Program-made: the position numbers and the translations under genes | Notes under the pieces: model-generated | Database searches by the model: none | What the model was told of the DNA's origin: nothing | The model's input: the letters and a program-made list of their open reading frames with translations, nothing else | In this document: piece after piece, positions 35,178-42,796 of the stretch | Layout: each line of letters starts with the position of its first letter | Position numbering within the stretch: the stretch's first letter is position 1 | Assembly: GCA_947166905.1 (NCBI GenBank) | Contig: CAMVFZ010000001.1 | Span: forward strand, 62,001 to 126,000 | Reading direction: 5' to 3' | DNA: 64,000 bases | From: an uncultured Prevotellaceae bacterium | GTDB lineage: Bacteria > Bacteroidota > Bacteroidia > Bacteroidales > UBA932

Positions 35178-35744
35178 CTAAGGTTTAATCCTGTCGGGAT
35201 TATTTTTTACGAAATTTTCCCAGCCCTTGGAACCGGAGGCTGAGGCAAGCGGATTTGTGCTCTGATAGAAGTGGCACATCGCTATTGCAAGGGCGTCCGT
35301 TGCGTCCAGATGACGGGCTTCCAGTTTAACACCAAGTGTCTTTTCCAGCATCATCTCTACCTGCTCCTTGGAAGCGGCGCCATTGCCTACGATGGCCTCT
35401 TTTGCCTTACTGGGAGCATATTCGAACACCTCTATTCCATATTGCAGGCCGGCCATCATAGCCGCTCCCTGCGCACGGCCCAGTTTCAGGATAACCTGGG
35501 CGTTCTTGCCATAAAACGGCGATTCCAGAGCCATCTCGTCCGGCTTGTAAGTTTTGCAAACTTCTGAAATACAGTCGTATATGGCTTTAAGTTTGGCATA
35601 AGCATCCTTCTCTTTTCGCAGATCCAGAACGCCCATGTCTACATATTCTGCCTTACGGCCATTTACACGGATGATCCCGAAACCAAGCAAGTTGGTTCCG
35701 GGGTCAATTCCGAGTATGATTTTTTCTTTAGTCAATGCGGTCAA
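35178..35744 (-). CDS. ruvC: Crossover junction endodeoxyribonuclease RuvC
   Basis: Holliday-junction resolvase. The acidic catalytic residues are visible: D14 in GIDPGTN, Glu in ALESPFYGKNAQV, and the C-terminal Asp pair in HLDATDALAIAMCH. It is 188 residues, slightly longer than E. coli RuvC at both ends. Its start overlaps the serS stop by 17 bp, so it is co-transcribed with serS. Confidence 0.95.
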   Translation of the reverse strand: MTALTKEKIILGIDPGTNLLGFGIIRVNGRKAEYVDMGVLDLRKEKDAYAKLKAIYDCISEVCKTYKPDEMALESPFYGKNAQVILKLGRAQGAAMMAGLQYGIEVFEYAPSKAKEAIVGNGAASKEQVEMMLEKTLGVKLEARHLDATDALAIAMCHFYQSTNPLASASGSKGWENFVKNNPDRIKP

Positions 35745-36999
35745 AACCGGTATAAGGCTTCAGAACCTCAGGTATCTCTATGTAACCTTCCTTCTGGTTG
35801 TCTTCCAGGAGGGCTGCAACAACTCTAGGCAGAGCCAGGGAGCTGCCGTTAAGAGTATGACAGAGCTGGGTCTTTCCGTTTTCGTCGCGGTAGCGCAGGT
35901 GAAGACGGTTGGCCTGATAGCTCTCGAAGTTGGAAACTGAAGAAATCTCAAGCCAGCGGCCCTGTGCTGCGGACCAAAGCTCAAAGTCGTAAGTAATAGC
36001 GGATGTAAAGCTCATATCACCACCGCAAAGACGGAGGATACGATACTTGAGACCGAGCTCATTAACCAGGCTCTCTACATGCGCAACCATCTGATCCAAA
36101 GCGGCATAGCTATTCTCCGGCTTCTCTACGCGAACAATCTCCACTTTGTCGAACTGATGCAGACGGTTAAGTCCGCGTACGTCCTTGCCATAAGAACCGG
36201 CCTCGCGGCGGAAGCAGGGAGTGTAAGCTGTAAGCTTCTGAGGCAGCGCCTCGGGAGCCAGAATCTCGTCGCGGAAGATATTGGTTACAGGAACCTCTGC
36301 GGTAGGAACAAGATAATAATCGTCCAGACCACAGTAGTACATCTGAGCCTCTTTGTCCGGAAGCTGACCGGTACCGAAGCCTGATGCGGCATTAACCATT
36401 ACCGGAGGTTCTACCTCTTTGTAACCGGCGGCAGTGTTCTTATCAAGGAAGTAGTTGATGAGAGCCCTCTGCAGACGGGCGCCTTTACCCTTGTAAACAG
36501 GGAAGCCGGCACCGGTAATCTTAACGCCAAGGTCAAAGTCGATGATGTCGTACTTTTTGGCAAGCTCCCAGTGAGGGAGGGCGCCTTCAGGGAGCTGGGG
36601 CTCCGGTCCACCCATCTTTACAACTACGTTGTCCTCTGCGCCTTTTCCTTCCGGGACAAGGTCACAGGGCATATTGGGAAGGAGCACAAGCTTAGCCTCC
36701 AGCTCCTTGTTGTTTTCATCTGCCTGCGCAAGAAGGTCGTTTGACTGTGCTTTGAGGGCAGCTACTTCTGCCTTTGCAGCCTCTGCCTCTGCCTTCAGGC
36801 CCTGCTTCATAAGCTGGCCAATCTGGGCGGCATACTTCTTCTGCTCTGCCAGCAGGGCATCGCTCTTGGTCTGAAGAGCCTTGCGGTTGTCGTCCAGACC
36901 GATGATTTCCTTAACCAGGCCGGCAGCGTCAAAGTTCTTGACTGCCAGCTTCTTGATTACAAGCTCCGGGTTCTCACGGAGCACTTTCAGCGTCAACAT
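35728..36999 (-). CDS. serS: Serine--tRNA ligase
   Basis: Class II aminoacyl-tRNA synthetase. The N-terminal antiparallel coiled coil (about 28-105, rich in Ala, Lys, Glu) binds tRNA. Motif 2 FRREAGSYGKDVRGLNRLHQF and motif 3 LNGSSLALPRVVAALLEDNQ are intact. It is 423 residues, normal. It lies between the rplU-rpmA terminator (37020-37055) and ruvC. Confidence 0.97.
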   Translation of the reverse strand: MLTLKVLRENPELVIKKLAVKNFDAAGLVKEIIGLDDNRKALQTKSDALLAEQKKYAAQIGQLMKQGLKAEAEAAKAEVAALKAQSNDLLAQADENNKELEAKLVLLPNMPCDLVPEGKGAEDNVVVKMGGPEPQLPEGALPHWELAKKYDIIDFDLGVKITGAGFPVYKGKGARLQRALINYFLDKNTAAGYKEVEPPVMVNAASGFGTGQLPDKEAQMYYCGLDDYYLVPTAEVPVTNIFRDEILAPEALPQKLTAYTPCFRREAGSYGKDVRGLNRLHQFDKVEIVRVEKPENSYAALDQMVAHVESLVNELGLKYRILRLCGGDMSFTSAITYDFELWSAAQGRWLEISSVSNFESYQANRLHLRYRDENGKTQLCHTLNGSSLALPRVVAALLEDNQKEGYIEIPEVLKPYTGFDRID

Positions 37000-37018
37000 A
37001 ACTTTTGTATTTAAACAA

Positions 37019-37055
37019 AAAGAGGACGCACACGGATCCCGAGTGCAGTCCTCTT
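37019..37055 (-). terminator. Intrinsic terminator after rpmA
   Basis: The outer stem AAGAGGAC (37020-37027)/GTCCTCTT (37048-37055) and inner stem GCAC (37028-37031)/GTGC (37043-37046) form a long hairpin. Read on the minus strand it is followed by TTTTGTTTAAA. It ends the ribosomal-protein run. Confidence 0.75.
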
Positions 37056-37080
37056 AATTTCTTTCACCATACACGGGACC

Positions 37081-37341
37081 TTAGTTCTCGAAAGGAACTA
37101 CGGACACGTATGATTTGTCGTTTCTCTTGCGGGTGAACTTAACGGTACCGTCAACGAGTGCGTAAAGAGTGTGGTCCTTACCCATGCCAACGTTGGCGTC
37201 AGGGTTGTGAACTGTACCCCTCTGACGTACGATGATGTTACCGGCCTTTACAACCTGACCGCCAAACTTCTTGAGGCCGAGTCGTTTGCTTTGTGATTCA
37301 CGACCGTTCTTAGAACTTGATTGACCTTTTTTATGTGCCAT
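37081..37341 (-). CDS. rpmA: 50S ribosomal protein L27
   Basis: An 86-residue bL27, beginning [20 protein letters not shown] and containing the conserved [17 protein letters not shown] block. The N-terminus lies near the peptidyl-transferase centre in the ribosome. It lies 21 bp after rplU, the classical pair, and is followed by a terminator. There is no long N-terminal extension requiring cleavage, as expected outside Firmicutes. Confidence 0.97.
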   Translation of the reverse strand: MAHKKGQSSSKNGRESQSKRLGLKKFGGQVVKAGNIIVRQRGTVHNPDANVGMGKDHTLYALVDGTVKFTRKRNDKSYVSVVPFEN

Positions 37342-37362
37342 AATTAATTCCTCCTCAAATTG

Positions 37363-37674
37363 TTAAGCGATAGCATCAACACGGATCCAAGTGAGCTTCT
37401 GGCGATGACCATTGAGCTTCTGGAAACCTTTACGACGGATCTTCTTGAACACGAGCACCTTCTTTGCCTTGATATCGTCGGCAAGAACGGTAGCCTTTAC
37501 AACGGCGCCCTTTACATAGGGAGCACCAACCTTAACTGCACCCTCATTCTCGATGAGAAGTACTTTGTCAAACTCTACGGTCTCGTCTTTCTTTGCTGCG
37601 AGCCTGTTGACAAAAATCTTGGAACCAGCTTCTACTTTGAACTGCTGTCCAGCAATGTCTACAATTGCGTACAT
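37363..37674 (-). CDS. rplU: 50S ribosomal protein L21
   Basis: A 103-residue bL21, beginning MYAIVDIAGQQFKVEAGSKI and ending in the KVLVFKKIRRKGFQKLNGHRQ block. It is co-transcribed with rpmA. A 96-bp gap separates it from rpsU upstream; no -7 box was found in that gap, but a hairpin ending in a T-run (37681-37697) lies immediately before the ATG. Confidence 0.97.
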   Translation of the reverse strand: MYAIVDIAGQQFKVEAGSKIFVNRLAAKKDETVEFDKVLLIENEGAVKVGAPYVKGAVVKATVLADDIKAKKVLVFKKIRRKGFQKLNGHRQKLTWIRVDAIA

Positions 37675-37680
37675 TGTTTA

Positions 37681-37697
37681 AAAACTCTTAAAGTTTT
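37681..37697 (-). promoter_or_regulatory. Leader hairpin immediately before rplU
   Basis: On the minus strand AAAACT and AGTTTT form a 6-bp stem with a 5-nt loop, followed by TTAAACA and the rplU ATG a few bases later. It could hinder ribosome loading or attenuate transcription. Weak, position-based evidence only. Confidence 0.35.
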
Positions 37698-37770
37698 CGA
37701 ACCGTAAGCGTCCGTTCCCTCCCGGGCGGATCTTGATGGGCTTATCGGTCATAAATAATATATGGAGCAA

Positions 37771-37965
37771 TTACTGCTCGTCCATAAGCTGCAGATGCTG
37801 TACATAGATAGCCTTCTGCATCTGGATTCTCTTCTTCATAGAAGGTTTCTCGAAGTTCTTGCGGGCACGGAGCTCACGAATAGCGCCGGTCTTTTCAAAC
37901 TTCCTCTTGAATCTCTTGAGAGCCCTCTCAATATTTTCGCCTTCTTTTACAGGTACTATAATCAT
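37771..37965 (-). CDS. rpsU: 30S ribosomal protein S21
   Basis: A 64-residue bS21 from the preferred start MIIVPVKEGENIERALKRFK, with the basic C-terminal part expected. I chose the ATG at 37965 because a strong Shine-Dalgarno GGAGGTGG lies about 6-9 bp upstream (37972-37981) and the extended ORF to 38001 begins inside the -7 box. A strong Shine-Dalgarno sequence is unusual for the phylum. rplU follows 96 bp downstream on the same strand. Confidence 0.94.
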   Translation of the reverse strand: MIIVPVKEGENIERALKRFKRKFEKTGAIRELRARKNFEKPSMKKRIQMQKAIYVQHLQLMDEQ

Positions 37966-37998
37966 CTTATTTCCACCTCCTTTTCTTATAGCGGACTG

Positions 37999-38006
37999 CA
38001 AAGGTA
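37999..38006 (-). promoter_or_regulatory. Bacteroidota -7 box for rpsU
   Basis: TACCTTTG on the minus strand, 33 bp upstream of the rpsU ATG. It may also serve rplU-rpmA. Confidence 0.65.
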
Positions 38007-38039
38007 GAAATTCTTTTTTGATTCACAATACCTTATGAC

Positions 38040-38753
38040 TCAATTTTTTTCAATTTCCCGGATAAAGGTCTCCATTCCCTCCGATGCGACGGCTTTTATA
38101 TGGTTGATCCGGCCATCGCAGATGGCAACATCCTTAGGGTCAATTATGTATATCGGGATGTGAGGATCGGCATACCTGTAAAGGCCTGCGGCGGGGTAAA
38201 CCTGGAGCGAAGTACCCACTATCAGCATGATATCGGCCTGTTCCACCTCTTCTATGGCCCTTTCTATCTGGGGTACGGACTCGCCAAACCATACGATGTG
38301 GGGACGCAACTGGCTGCCGTTGGGGGCAAGATCGCCAAGATCAATAGTCCCATAGCCGATGTCGATAACCTCCTTTTCAGAGAATGTGCGGTCATACTCC
38401 CCTACCTCCGGGCGAACCTTTGTAAGCTCTCCATGCAGATGGATGATGCGGGTACTGCCGGCTCGCTCGTGAAGATTATCCACGTTCTGGGTAATTACAG
38501 TCACGTTGTATTTCTCTTCCAACTGGGCGATGAGAAGATGGGCCTTGTTGGGCTTTTTGTCCTTCAGGCCTACGCGCAAGTCGTTGTAGAAGTCAATCAT
38601 AAGGCGCTTATTGCGATGCCAGCCGTCTATGGACGCCACAACCTGAGGGTCATACTTTCCCCAGAGACCACCGCTGTCGCGGAAGGTATCCAGACCGCTC
38701 TCGGCGCTGACTCCGGCGCCGGTAAGCACTACAAGTTTCTGTTTTCGTGACAT
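38040..38753 (-). CDS. Sir2-family NAD-dependent protein deacylase
   Basis: A 237-residue sirtuin. The NAD-binding blocks TGAGVSAESGLDTFRDSGGLW and TQNVDNLHERAG are intact and the catalytic His is H107 in IIHLHGEL. The small-domain zinc ribbon that normally supplies four Cys between this His and the RPHIVWFGE block has no Cys at all here, so a zinc-free variant is expected. It follows the AAA ATPase gene by 3 bp and is probably the last gene of the flavodoxin-ATPase-sirtuin run. Its substrates are unknown. Confidence 0.9.
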   Translation of the reverse strand: MSRKQKLVVLTGAGVSAESGLDTFRDSGGLWGKYDPQVVASIDGWHRNKRLMIDFYNDLRVGLKDKKPNKAHLLIAQLEEKYNVTVITQNVDNLHERAGSTRIIHLHGELTKVRPEVGEYDRTFSEKEVIDIGYGTIDLGDLAPNGSQLRPHIVWFGESVPQIERAIEEVEQADIMLIVGTSLQVYPAAGLYRYADPHIPIYIIDPKDVAICDGRINHIKAVASEGMETFIREIEKN

Positions 38754-38756
38754 ATT

Positions 38757-39905
38757 CTAAGCGAAGTAATAGTTTTTAAGCCAGTACTCAAAGAGAGGAT
38801 CGGCGATTACCGGGGTATCCTTGTCCTTGAAATAGATAATCTCCTTCTTCATAAGGGCTTCCTTAAGCCTTTTGACGTTGGCAGAGCTGTTAAGGTTGTA
38901 ATTGCGGATTACGTCAATAGCACTGAACCGGCTATAGCCGTCGGCCAGGGCCCTTAGCAGATTGACCTGGAAAGTGGTCAGGTCTTCCATAATCGCAAAG
39001 AAGCGGGTCTCATGGATGGAAATAATGGTACGCAGGGCCTCCATCAGTGTGGCTTCTATAATATAACCCCTTGACAATGAGTCACATATAGAAGTAAAGT
39101 GATTAATGTACCACATATTGCGGCGGAAGATGGCGCACACGCCGTGAAGCAGCGAGCGGTCTACTTCCTTGCCGCTGAGCATGAAGCCCCTGTGGATATA
39201 TTCTATGATTTCCTTTTCTTCCGGATCCTCCAAATTGACGACCGTTACATACCGATAGAACCAGTTCTTATGACGGAAGATGCCATCCATTGCGTTGAAC
39301 ATCGAGCCGGTGAACACAAGGCTGCATCGGCCCGCTGCCTCATAATCACGGTATTCTTCCAGGCATTCGCCAAGAATGGAACAAATCTTTTCTCCGTCGT
39401 CGCACATCAACAGGTTCTGGAACTCGTCCATAATAAGGATGAAGTTCATCCCCTTGTCCCGGCAAATACGAAAAGGAAGCGTCAGGATTGCCTTCATGTC
39501 CTTTTCGTCCAGATCCCAGTTGGTAGAAATGATGGCGTCTGATTCCTGATAGTCTTTCTCGTCAAAGACAAAGTGCGTCCCGTCAAGATAAGTACTTACC
39601 AGATTGGCGTACTCCCCCGGCGACACAGCTACTGCGCGCAGCACGGTGCTGCCGTAGCGGAGAAGGAACTTGTCGCCCTCCCGTATATTGATCAGGTTAA
39701 ACTCCCCTACGCTAAACTGGAAGCCGGCCATCCTGATTTTCATCAAGGTCTGCTGGACTAGTGAGGACTTGCCGCTTTTGAGCGGAGCATATATTGCCGC
39801 ATGCTCTCCGTTTTGCAGGAGATTGCCAAGCACTGTGCACTCTTCCTTGTGGCCAAGGAAGTTCTTTCCTGTTACCTGTCGATAGTAAATGAACGGGCTT
39901 TCCAT
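38757..39905 (-). CDS. AAA/ATPase_2-like ATP-binding protein
   Basis: A 382-residue STAND/ORC-like ATPase. The P-loop is A40-P-L-K-S-G-K-S-S (Walker A), Walker B is FILIMDEFQNL, and the C-terminal 100 residues read as a winged helix. This architecture resembles the ATPase_2/archaeal-type NTPases common in Bacteroidota. Its function is unknown. Its ATG is 3 nt from the stop of the upstream micro-ORF, and the sirtuin gene follows by 3 bp. Confidence 0.82.
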   Translation of the reverse strand: MESPFIYYRQVTGKNFLGHKEECTVLGNLLQNGEHAAIYAPLKSGKSSLVQQTLMKIRMAGFQFSVGEFNLINIREGDKFLLRYGSTVLRAVAVSPGEYANLVSTYLDGTHFVFDEKDYQESDAIISTNWDLDEKDMKAILTLPFRICRDKGMNFILIMDEFQNLLMCDDGEKICSILGECLEEYRDYEAAGRCSLVFTGSMFNAMDGIFRHKNWFYRYVTVVNLEDPEEKEIIEYIHRGFMLSGKEVDRSLLHGVCAIFRRNMWYINHFTSICDSLSRGYIIEATLMEALRTIISIHETRFFAIMEDLTTFQVNLLRALADGYSRFSAIDVIRNYNLNSSANVKRLKEALMKKEIIYFKDKDTPVIADPLFEYWLKNYYFA

Positions 39906-39907
39906 AA

Positions 39908-40048
39908 TTATTTCCTGTTAATAGAGAAATCTCTGCTAAACTCCATTTTGCCTTCTGCGTTGAAGGTTTTTATCTTGATAGGACCGCCCTGAGCCAGGCA
40001 CTGGGCAGCCAAGGCCACTGCCATCAAAACCAAAAACAGACGTTTCAT
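39908..40048 (-). CDS. 46-residue secreted micro-protein
   Basis: Reads MKRLFLVLMAVALAAQCLAQ, a clear signal peptide, followed by 26 residues (GGPIKIKTFNAEGKMEFSRD and FSINRK). The stop is 3 nt before the ATPase start, which suggests translational coupling. The context supports a real gene: exactly fitted between the flavodoxin stop (40077) and the ATPase ATG (39905), with normal codon use. It could also be a decayed fragment of a longer periplasmic protein. Confidence 0.6.
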   Translation of the reverse strand: MKRLFLVLMAVALAAQCLAQGGPIKIKTFNAEGKMEFSRDFSINRK

Positions 40049-40076
40049 GTCCAAATGCTTTTTCTAACAGATTTGT

Positions 40077-40865
40077 TTATCTGATTACCTGGGTGAAGAC
40101 CGGGTCGCGGTCGTTTTCTACCAGCACGTAAACCTTGATTTGGCCGTTTTTATCATCGGCAGTGAAAAGGTACTCGACGCCTTCCGGAACGGTGCGGGAC
40201 GCAGCTTCCACGGCAGTGGCGTTAATCATCGGATATGAACCGACAGCAGCATCAAAAATGCCTGCCTCCTCCTCTGATACAGCATGGCTTTCAGAGAATT
40301 CAGGAAGAGGGGTATATTCACCGGCGATATAGCCTCCGGCCTTCAGGAAGCGGTCGAGTTCTGCGGGAACAGCATCCATGCGGGCTGCACGTACGCCATA
40401 TCCAGGAAGGATTTCTGCCTTGGGAAGTTTCTCTTTCAGAGCCTTTTCACTGGAATCAAGTCCGCCGCTACCGAAGGTGCAGAACGGGACAATCTTTTTA
40501 CCGCTGAAGTCCGTTGTCTCCAAAAGGGCCGCAACAGGCGGAGCATAAGTACCGAACCAAACGGGATATCCAAGGAAGATTACATCATAGGAATTGATGT
40601 CAGCCTTGACCGGCTGGATTTCAGGAAGCACATGCTCTTCCATCTCTTTACGGCAACGATCTATGGTTGCGCCAAAGTCTCCGTCGTAAGGATTGACGGC
40701 AACAATCTCCTCAATGTCTGCGCCAAGGGCAGCCTGAAGCTGTTCTGCTACGGCCTTTGTGTTTGAGGTCTGGGAATAATATAGGACAAGAACCTTCTGA
40801 GATTTGTCCTGTGAGCAGGAAAGGGCGAATGCTGCCATAACCAAGGATAGAAATAACTTTTTCAT
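40077..40865 (-). CDS. Flavodoxin-like lipoprotein
   Basis: About 262 residues. The preferred ATG at 40865 opens a lipoprotein signal (MKKLFLSLVMAAFALSC; the Cys follows LS). The flavodoxin fold is seen from VLVLYYSQTSNTKAVAEQL (FMN phosphate loop) through GYPVWFGTYAPPV and FCTFGSGG. A C-terminal extension of about 80 residues lies outside the fold. Such membrane-tethered flavodoxins are common in Bacteroidales; an electron-transfer partner is not evident. The 40922 extension overlaps the -7 box. Confidence 0.83.
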   Translation of the reverse strand: MKKLFLSLVMAAFALSCSQDKSQKVLVLYYSQTSNTKAVAEQLQAALGADIEEIVAVNPYDGDFGATIDRCRKEMEEHVLPEIQPVKADINSYDVIFLGYPVWFGTYAPPVAALLETTDFSGKKIVPFCTFGSGGLDSSEKALKEKLPKAEILPGYGVRAARMDAVPAELDRFLKAGGYIAGEYTPLPEFSESHAVSEEEAGIFDAAVGSYPMINATAVEAASRTVPEGVEYLFTADDKNGQIKVYVLVENDRDPVFTQVIR

Positions 40866-40919
40866 TGAACAATAAAATGTATCGTTTGCGCCAGTAACAA
40901 CAATAACGTTTTTGTTACG

Positions 40920-40927
40920 CAAATATA
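40920..40927 (-). promoter_or_regulatory. Bacteroidota -7 box for the flavodoxin operon
   Basis: TATATTTG on the minus strand, 54 bp upstream of the preferred ATG at 40865. The longer ORF start at 40922 lies inside this box. Confidence 0.6.
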
Positions 40928-40977
40928 ATTAATCTTTTTTAAAGTTCAATTAATCATCGGCAAGTGCTTTTTTCAAA

Positions 40978-40993
40978 ATATCGCTTGCGATAT
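40978..40993. promoter_or_regulatory. Perfect palindrome, candidate operator of the OhrR-like regulator
   Basis: ATATCGCTTGCGATAT is a perfect palindrome (7-bp arms around TT). It overlaps the -33 element (TTG 40985-40987) of the operon promoter, 19 bp before the -7 box at 41007. MarR-type repressors bind such sites. Confidence 0.6.
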
Positions 40994-41006
40994 AAAAATA
41001 AAGTTG

Positions 41007-41014
41007 TATATTTG
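41007..41014 (+). promoter_or_regulatory. Bacteroidota -7 box for the ferritin-like/peroxidase/OhrR-like operon
   Basis: TATATTTG, 42 bp upstream of the ATG at 41056. Confidence 0.65.
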
Positions 41015-41055
41015 CATCGTGAACGACATAAATAACAACTAAATATTTAAACATC

Positions 41056-41511
41056 ATGGATAAGAACAAATCAATCCAGGCCCTTCAGGCCTACGCCACC
41101 GGCCTCGCAGCCCAGTCTCTCCAGCACAAGGTAGAAAGCAAGATCTTCGCAGCTCAGGGTCTCTCCAAACTTGGTGAGAAGTATGCAGAGCACGCTGCCG
41201 AAGAAATGGGATGGGTAGACAAATTCATTGACCGCATCCTTGACCTCGGCGGAACTCCGAAGGTTGAAGCTGCTCCCGAAGTGACTGTCTTCACCGATCC
41301 CGTGGAATACATCAAGTCCGATGTCGCCGTCTCACATAAAGAAGTGCCCGTCCTCCAGCAGCTGACCCTGTCCCTGCAGGATGACTTTAAGACCTTCGAC
41401 ATTCTCAAAGCATACGCCCTTGACGAAGAAGAGGATATGTATTGGAGCGAAACACAGTTGGAACTCATAGAGAAGATAGGTCTGCAGAACTGGCTTGTAA
41501 AGCAACTGTAA
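41056..41511 (+). CDS. Ferritin-like domain protein
   Basis: A 151-residue four-helix protein. The helices carry metal-ligand-type residues (H46 and E49/E50 in EKYAEHAAEEMGW; a C-terminal DEEEDMYW block). This resembles bacterioferritin or Dps-like ferritins but lacks the family's extended signature. It is first in an operon with a glutathione peroxidase and an OhrR-like MarR regulator, which points to iron or peroxide handling. Function inferred from the fold and context. Confidence 0.75.
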   Translation: MDKNKSIQALQAYATGLAAQSLQHKVESKIFAAQGLSKLGEKYAEHAAEEMGWVDKFIDRILDLGGTPKVEAAPEVTVFTDPVEYIKSDVAVSHKEVPVLQQLTLSLQDDFKTFDILKAYALDEEEDMYWSETQLELIEKIGLQNWLVKQL

Positions 41512-41512
41512 G

Positions 41513-42055
41513 ATGGCAAAGATATATGACTTCAAGGCCCTGAACAACAAGGGTCTTGAATTTGACTTCGCTCAGTTTGAGGGCAAAGTTCTCCTGATTG
41601 TAAACACCGCATCCAAGTGCGGTTTCACTCCGCAGTACGATGGCCTGGAGGCACTGTACCAGAAGTATAAAGACCGTGGACTGGCTATCGTAGGCTTCCC
41701 CTGCGACCAGTTTGCCCATCAGGAGCCCGGCTCCGACGAGGAGATTGCAGAGTTCTGCCGCATCAACCACGGCGTCACCTTCCCGCTGATGAAAAAGATA
41801 GACGTGAACGGTCCTGAAGAGAGTCCTGTCTATACCTATTTGAAATCGGCCGCTCCCACCGAAGAATACAAAGGTCTTAAGGCAAAAGCAACACACAAAC
41901 TGCTGAAAGGCCTTAGCAAAAGCGTGGAAAAGGATAGCGACATTCTTTGGAACTTCACCAAATTCCTGATCAGCCGCGACGGCACCATCGTCAAACGCTT
42001 TGCTCCCGTTGCCGAGCCTGCCTCTTTTGAGAAGGATATTGAAGAAATGTTATGA
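41513..42055 (+). CDS. Glutathione peroxidase-family thiol peroxidase
   Basis: A 180-residue Cys-type GPx-like peroxidase. The peroxidatic Cys is C36 in NTASKCGFTPQY. The FPCDQF block and WNFTKFL block (with catalytic Trp and Asn) are intact. In bacteria such enzymes usually use thioredoxin rather than glutathione as reductant. Starts 1 bp after the ferritin-like stop and overlaps the marR start by 4 bp, so all three are coupled. Confidence 0.93.
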   Translation: MAKIYDFKALNNKGLEFDFAQFEGKVLLIVNTASKCGFTPQYDGLEALYQKYKDRGLAIVGFPCDQFAHQEPGSDEEIAEFCRINHGVTFPLMKKIDVNGPEESPVYTYLKSAAPTEEYKGLKAKATHKLLKGLSKSVEKDSDILWNFTKFLISRDGTIVKRFAPVAEPASFEKDIEEML

Positions 42056-42492
42056 TTGAAGAAAAATTCAAACTTGAGAACCAGCTCTGTTTCCGGCTTT
42101 ACACTGCTTCCCGGCTGATAATCCAGGCGTATCATCCCCTGCTGGGTGAGCATGGTCTTACTTACCCTCAGTATCTGGTGCTACTTGTGCTGTGGGAGAA
42201 GGATGAGCAGCTGGTAAACGACATCGCGAAACGCCTGCTGCTGGAGACCAACACCGTCACTCCCCTTCTGAAAAGGATGGAGGCCGAGGGTATAGTGACC
42301 CGCAGCAAGGGCAAGGAGGATGCCCGCCAGATGATTGTGAAGCTAACGAAGAAGGGGCGTGACCTTCAGAAGAAACTGACCGATGTCCCCGAGACCGTCG
42401 GCAACGCCGTCATCTGCGAAAGTGTAACTCCGAAAACCGTTCCAGGCCTCTTCGGCATGCTGGATGATATCATCAAACAGCTTAAACAATAA
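42052..42492 (+). CDS. OhrR-like MarR family regulator
   Basis: A 146-residue winged-helix repressor. The N-terminal block ENQLCFRLYTASRL carries Cys13, in the position of the redox-sensing Cys of OhrR. The wing and DNA-recognition helix TNTVTPLLKRMEAEG follow. OhrR senses organic hydroperoxides through that Cys and releases its operator. It is the last gene of the operon and a candidate autoregulator at the palindrome 40978-40993. A terminator follows. Confidence 0.92.
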   Translation: MIEEKFKLENQLCFRLYTASRLIIQAYHPLLGEHGLTYPQYLVLLVLWEKDEQLVNDIAKRLLLETNTVTPLLKRMEAEGIVTRSKGKEDARQMIVKLTKKGRDLQKKLTDVPETVGNAVICESVTPKTVPGLFGMLDDIIKQLKQ

Positions 42493-42507
42493 CCAAACAT
42501 CTATTAT

Positions 42508-42549
42508 TACGAACCCCAAAAGTTTTTTGTCTAACTTTTGGGGTTCGTA
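42508..42549. terminator. Shared terminator of the marR operon and tRNA-Leu
   Basis: A 17-bp perfect stem (42508-42524 with 42533-42549) and an 8-nt loop. It lies between the marR stop and the convergent tRNA-Leu and carries T-runs in the loop, so it can serve both strands. Confidence 0.8.
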
Positions 42550-42558
42550 TCACTAAAG

Positions 42559-42639
42559 TGCGGGTGAAGGGACTCGAACCCATACGCCGTAGGCACTAGA
42601 TCCTAAGTCTAGCTTGTCTACCAATTTCAACACACCCGC
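42559..42639 (-). tRNA. tRNA-Leu (UAG)
   Basis: Cloverleaf on the minus strand. The acceptor stem GCGGGTG/CACCCGC is perfect. The anticodon stem CTAGA/TCTAG holds a CTTAGGA loop with anticodon TAG. The variable arm TGCC.. is the longer class II type, and the T loop is TTCGAGT. CCA is not encoded. In the T-stem one U-U mismatch was noted. The -7 box lies at 42724-42731. Confidence 0.93.
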
Positions 42640-42723
42640 AAGGGCCTTCCGGAAGGCAGTAACATGTGCCCATCGCTGAATGTGACCTTGGGAAGCTGTC
42701 ACAATCTGTGTCCGAAAGGGCTG

Positions 42724-42731
42724 CAAAGTTA
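42724..42731 (-). promoter_or_regulatory. Bacteroidota -7 box for tRNA-Leu
   Basis: TAACTTTG on the minus strand, about 85 bp upstream of the tRNA 5' end, so a precursor leader would need processing. Confidence 0.5.
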
Positions 42732-42767
42732 CTACATTTTTTTTATTCTCCAAAAGTGAAAAAAACT

Positions 42768-42775
42768 TATATTTG
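42768..42775 (+). promoter_or_regulatory. Bacteroidota -7 box for the AsmA-like gene
   Basis: TATATTTG, 21 bp upstream of the preferred ATG at 42797; the alternative TTG start at 42773 lies inside this box. Confidence 0.6.
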
Positions 42776-42796
42776 TACGGTATAAGGCTTTACACT

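Noticed and set aside
38040..40865. Sirtuin-ATPase pair as an anti-phage defence island
   Set aside because: There is no effector domain beyond the sirtuin fold, and the genes sit in a housekeeping region with a flavodoxin; no support for defence.
42559..42639. tRNA-Leu as a pseudogene because of a T-stem mismatch and missing CCA
   Set aside because: The acceptor and anticodon stems are perfect and CCA is often added post-transcriptionally in this phylum.
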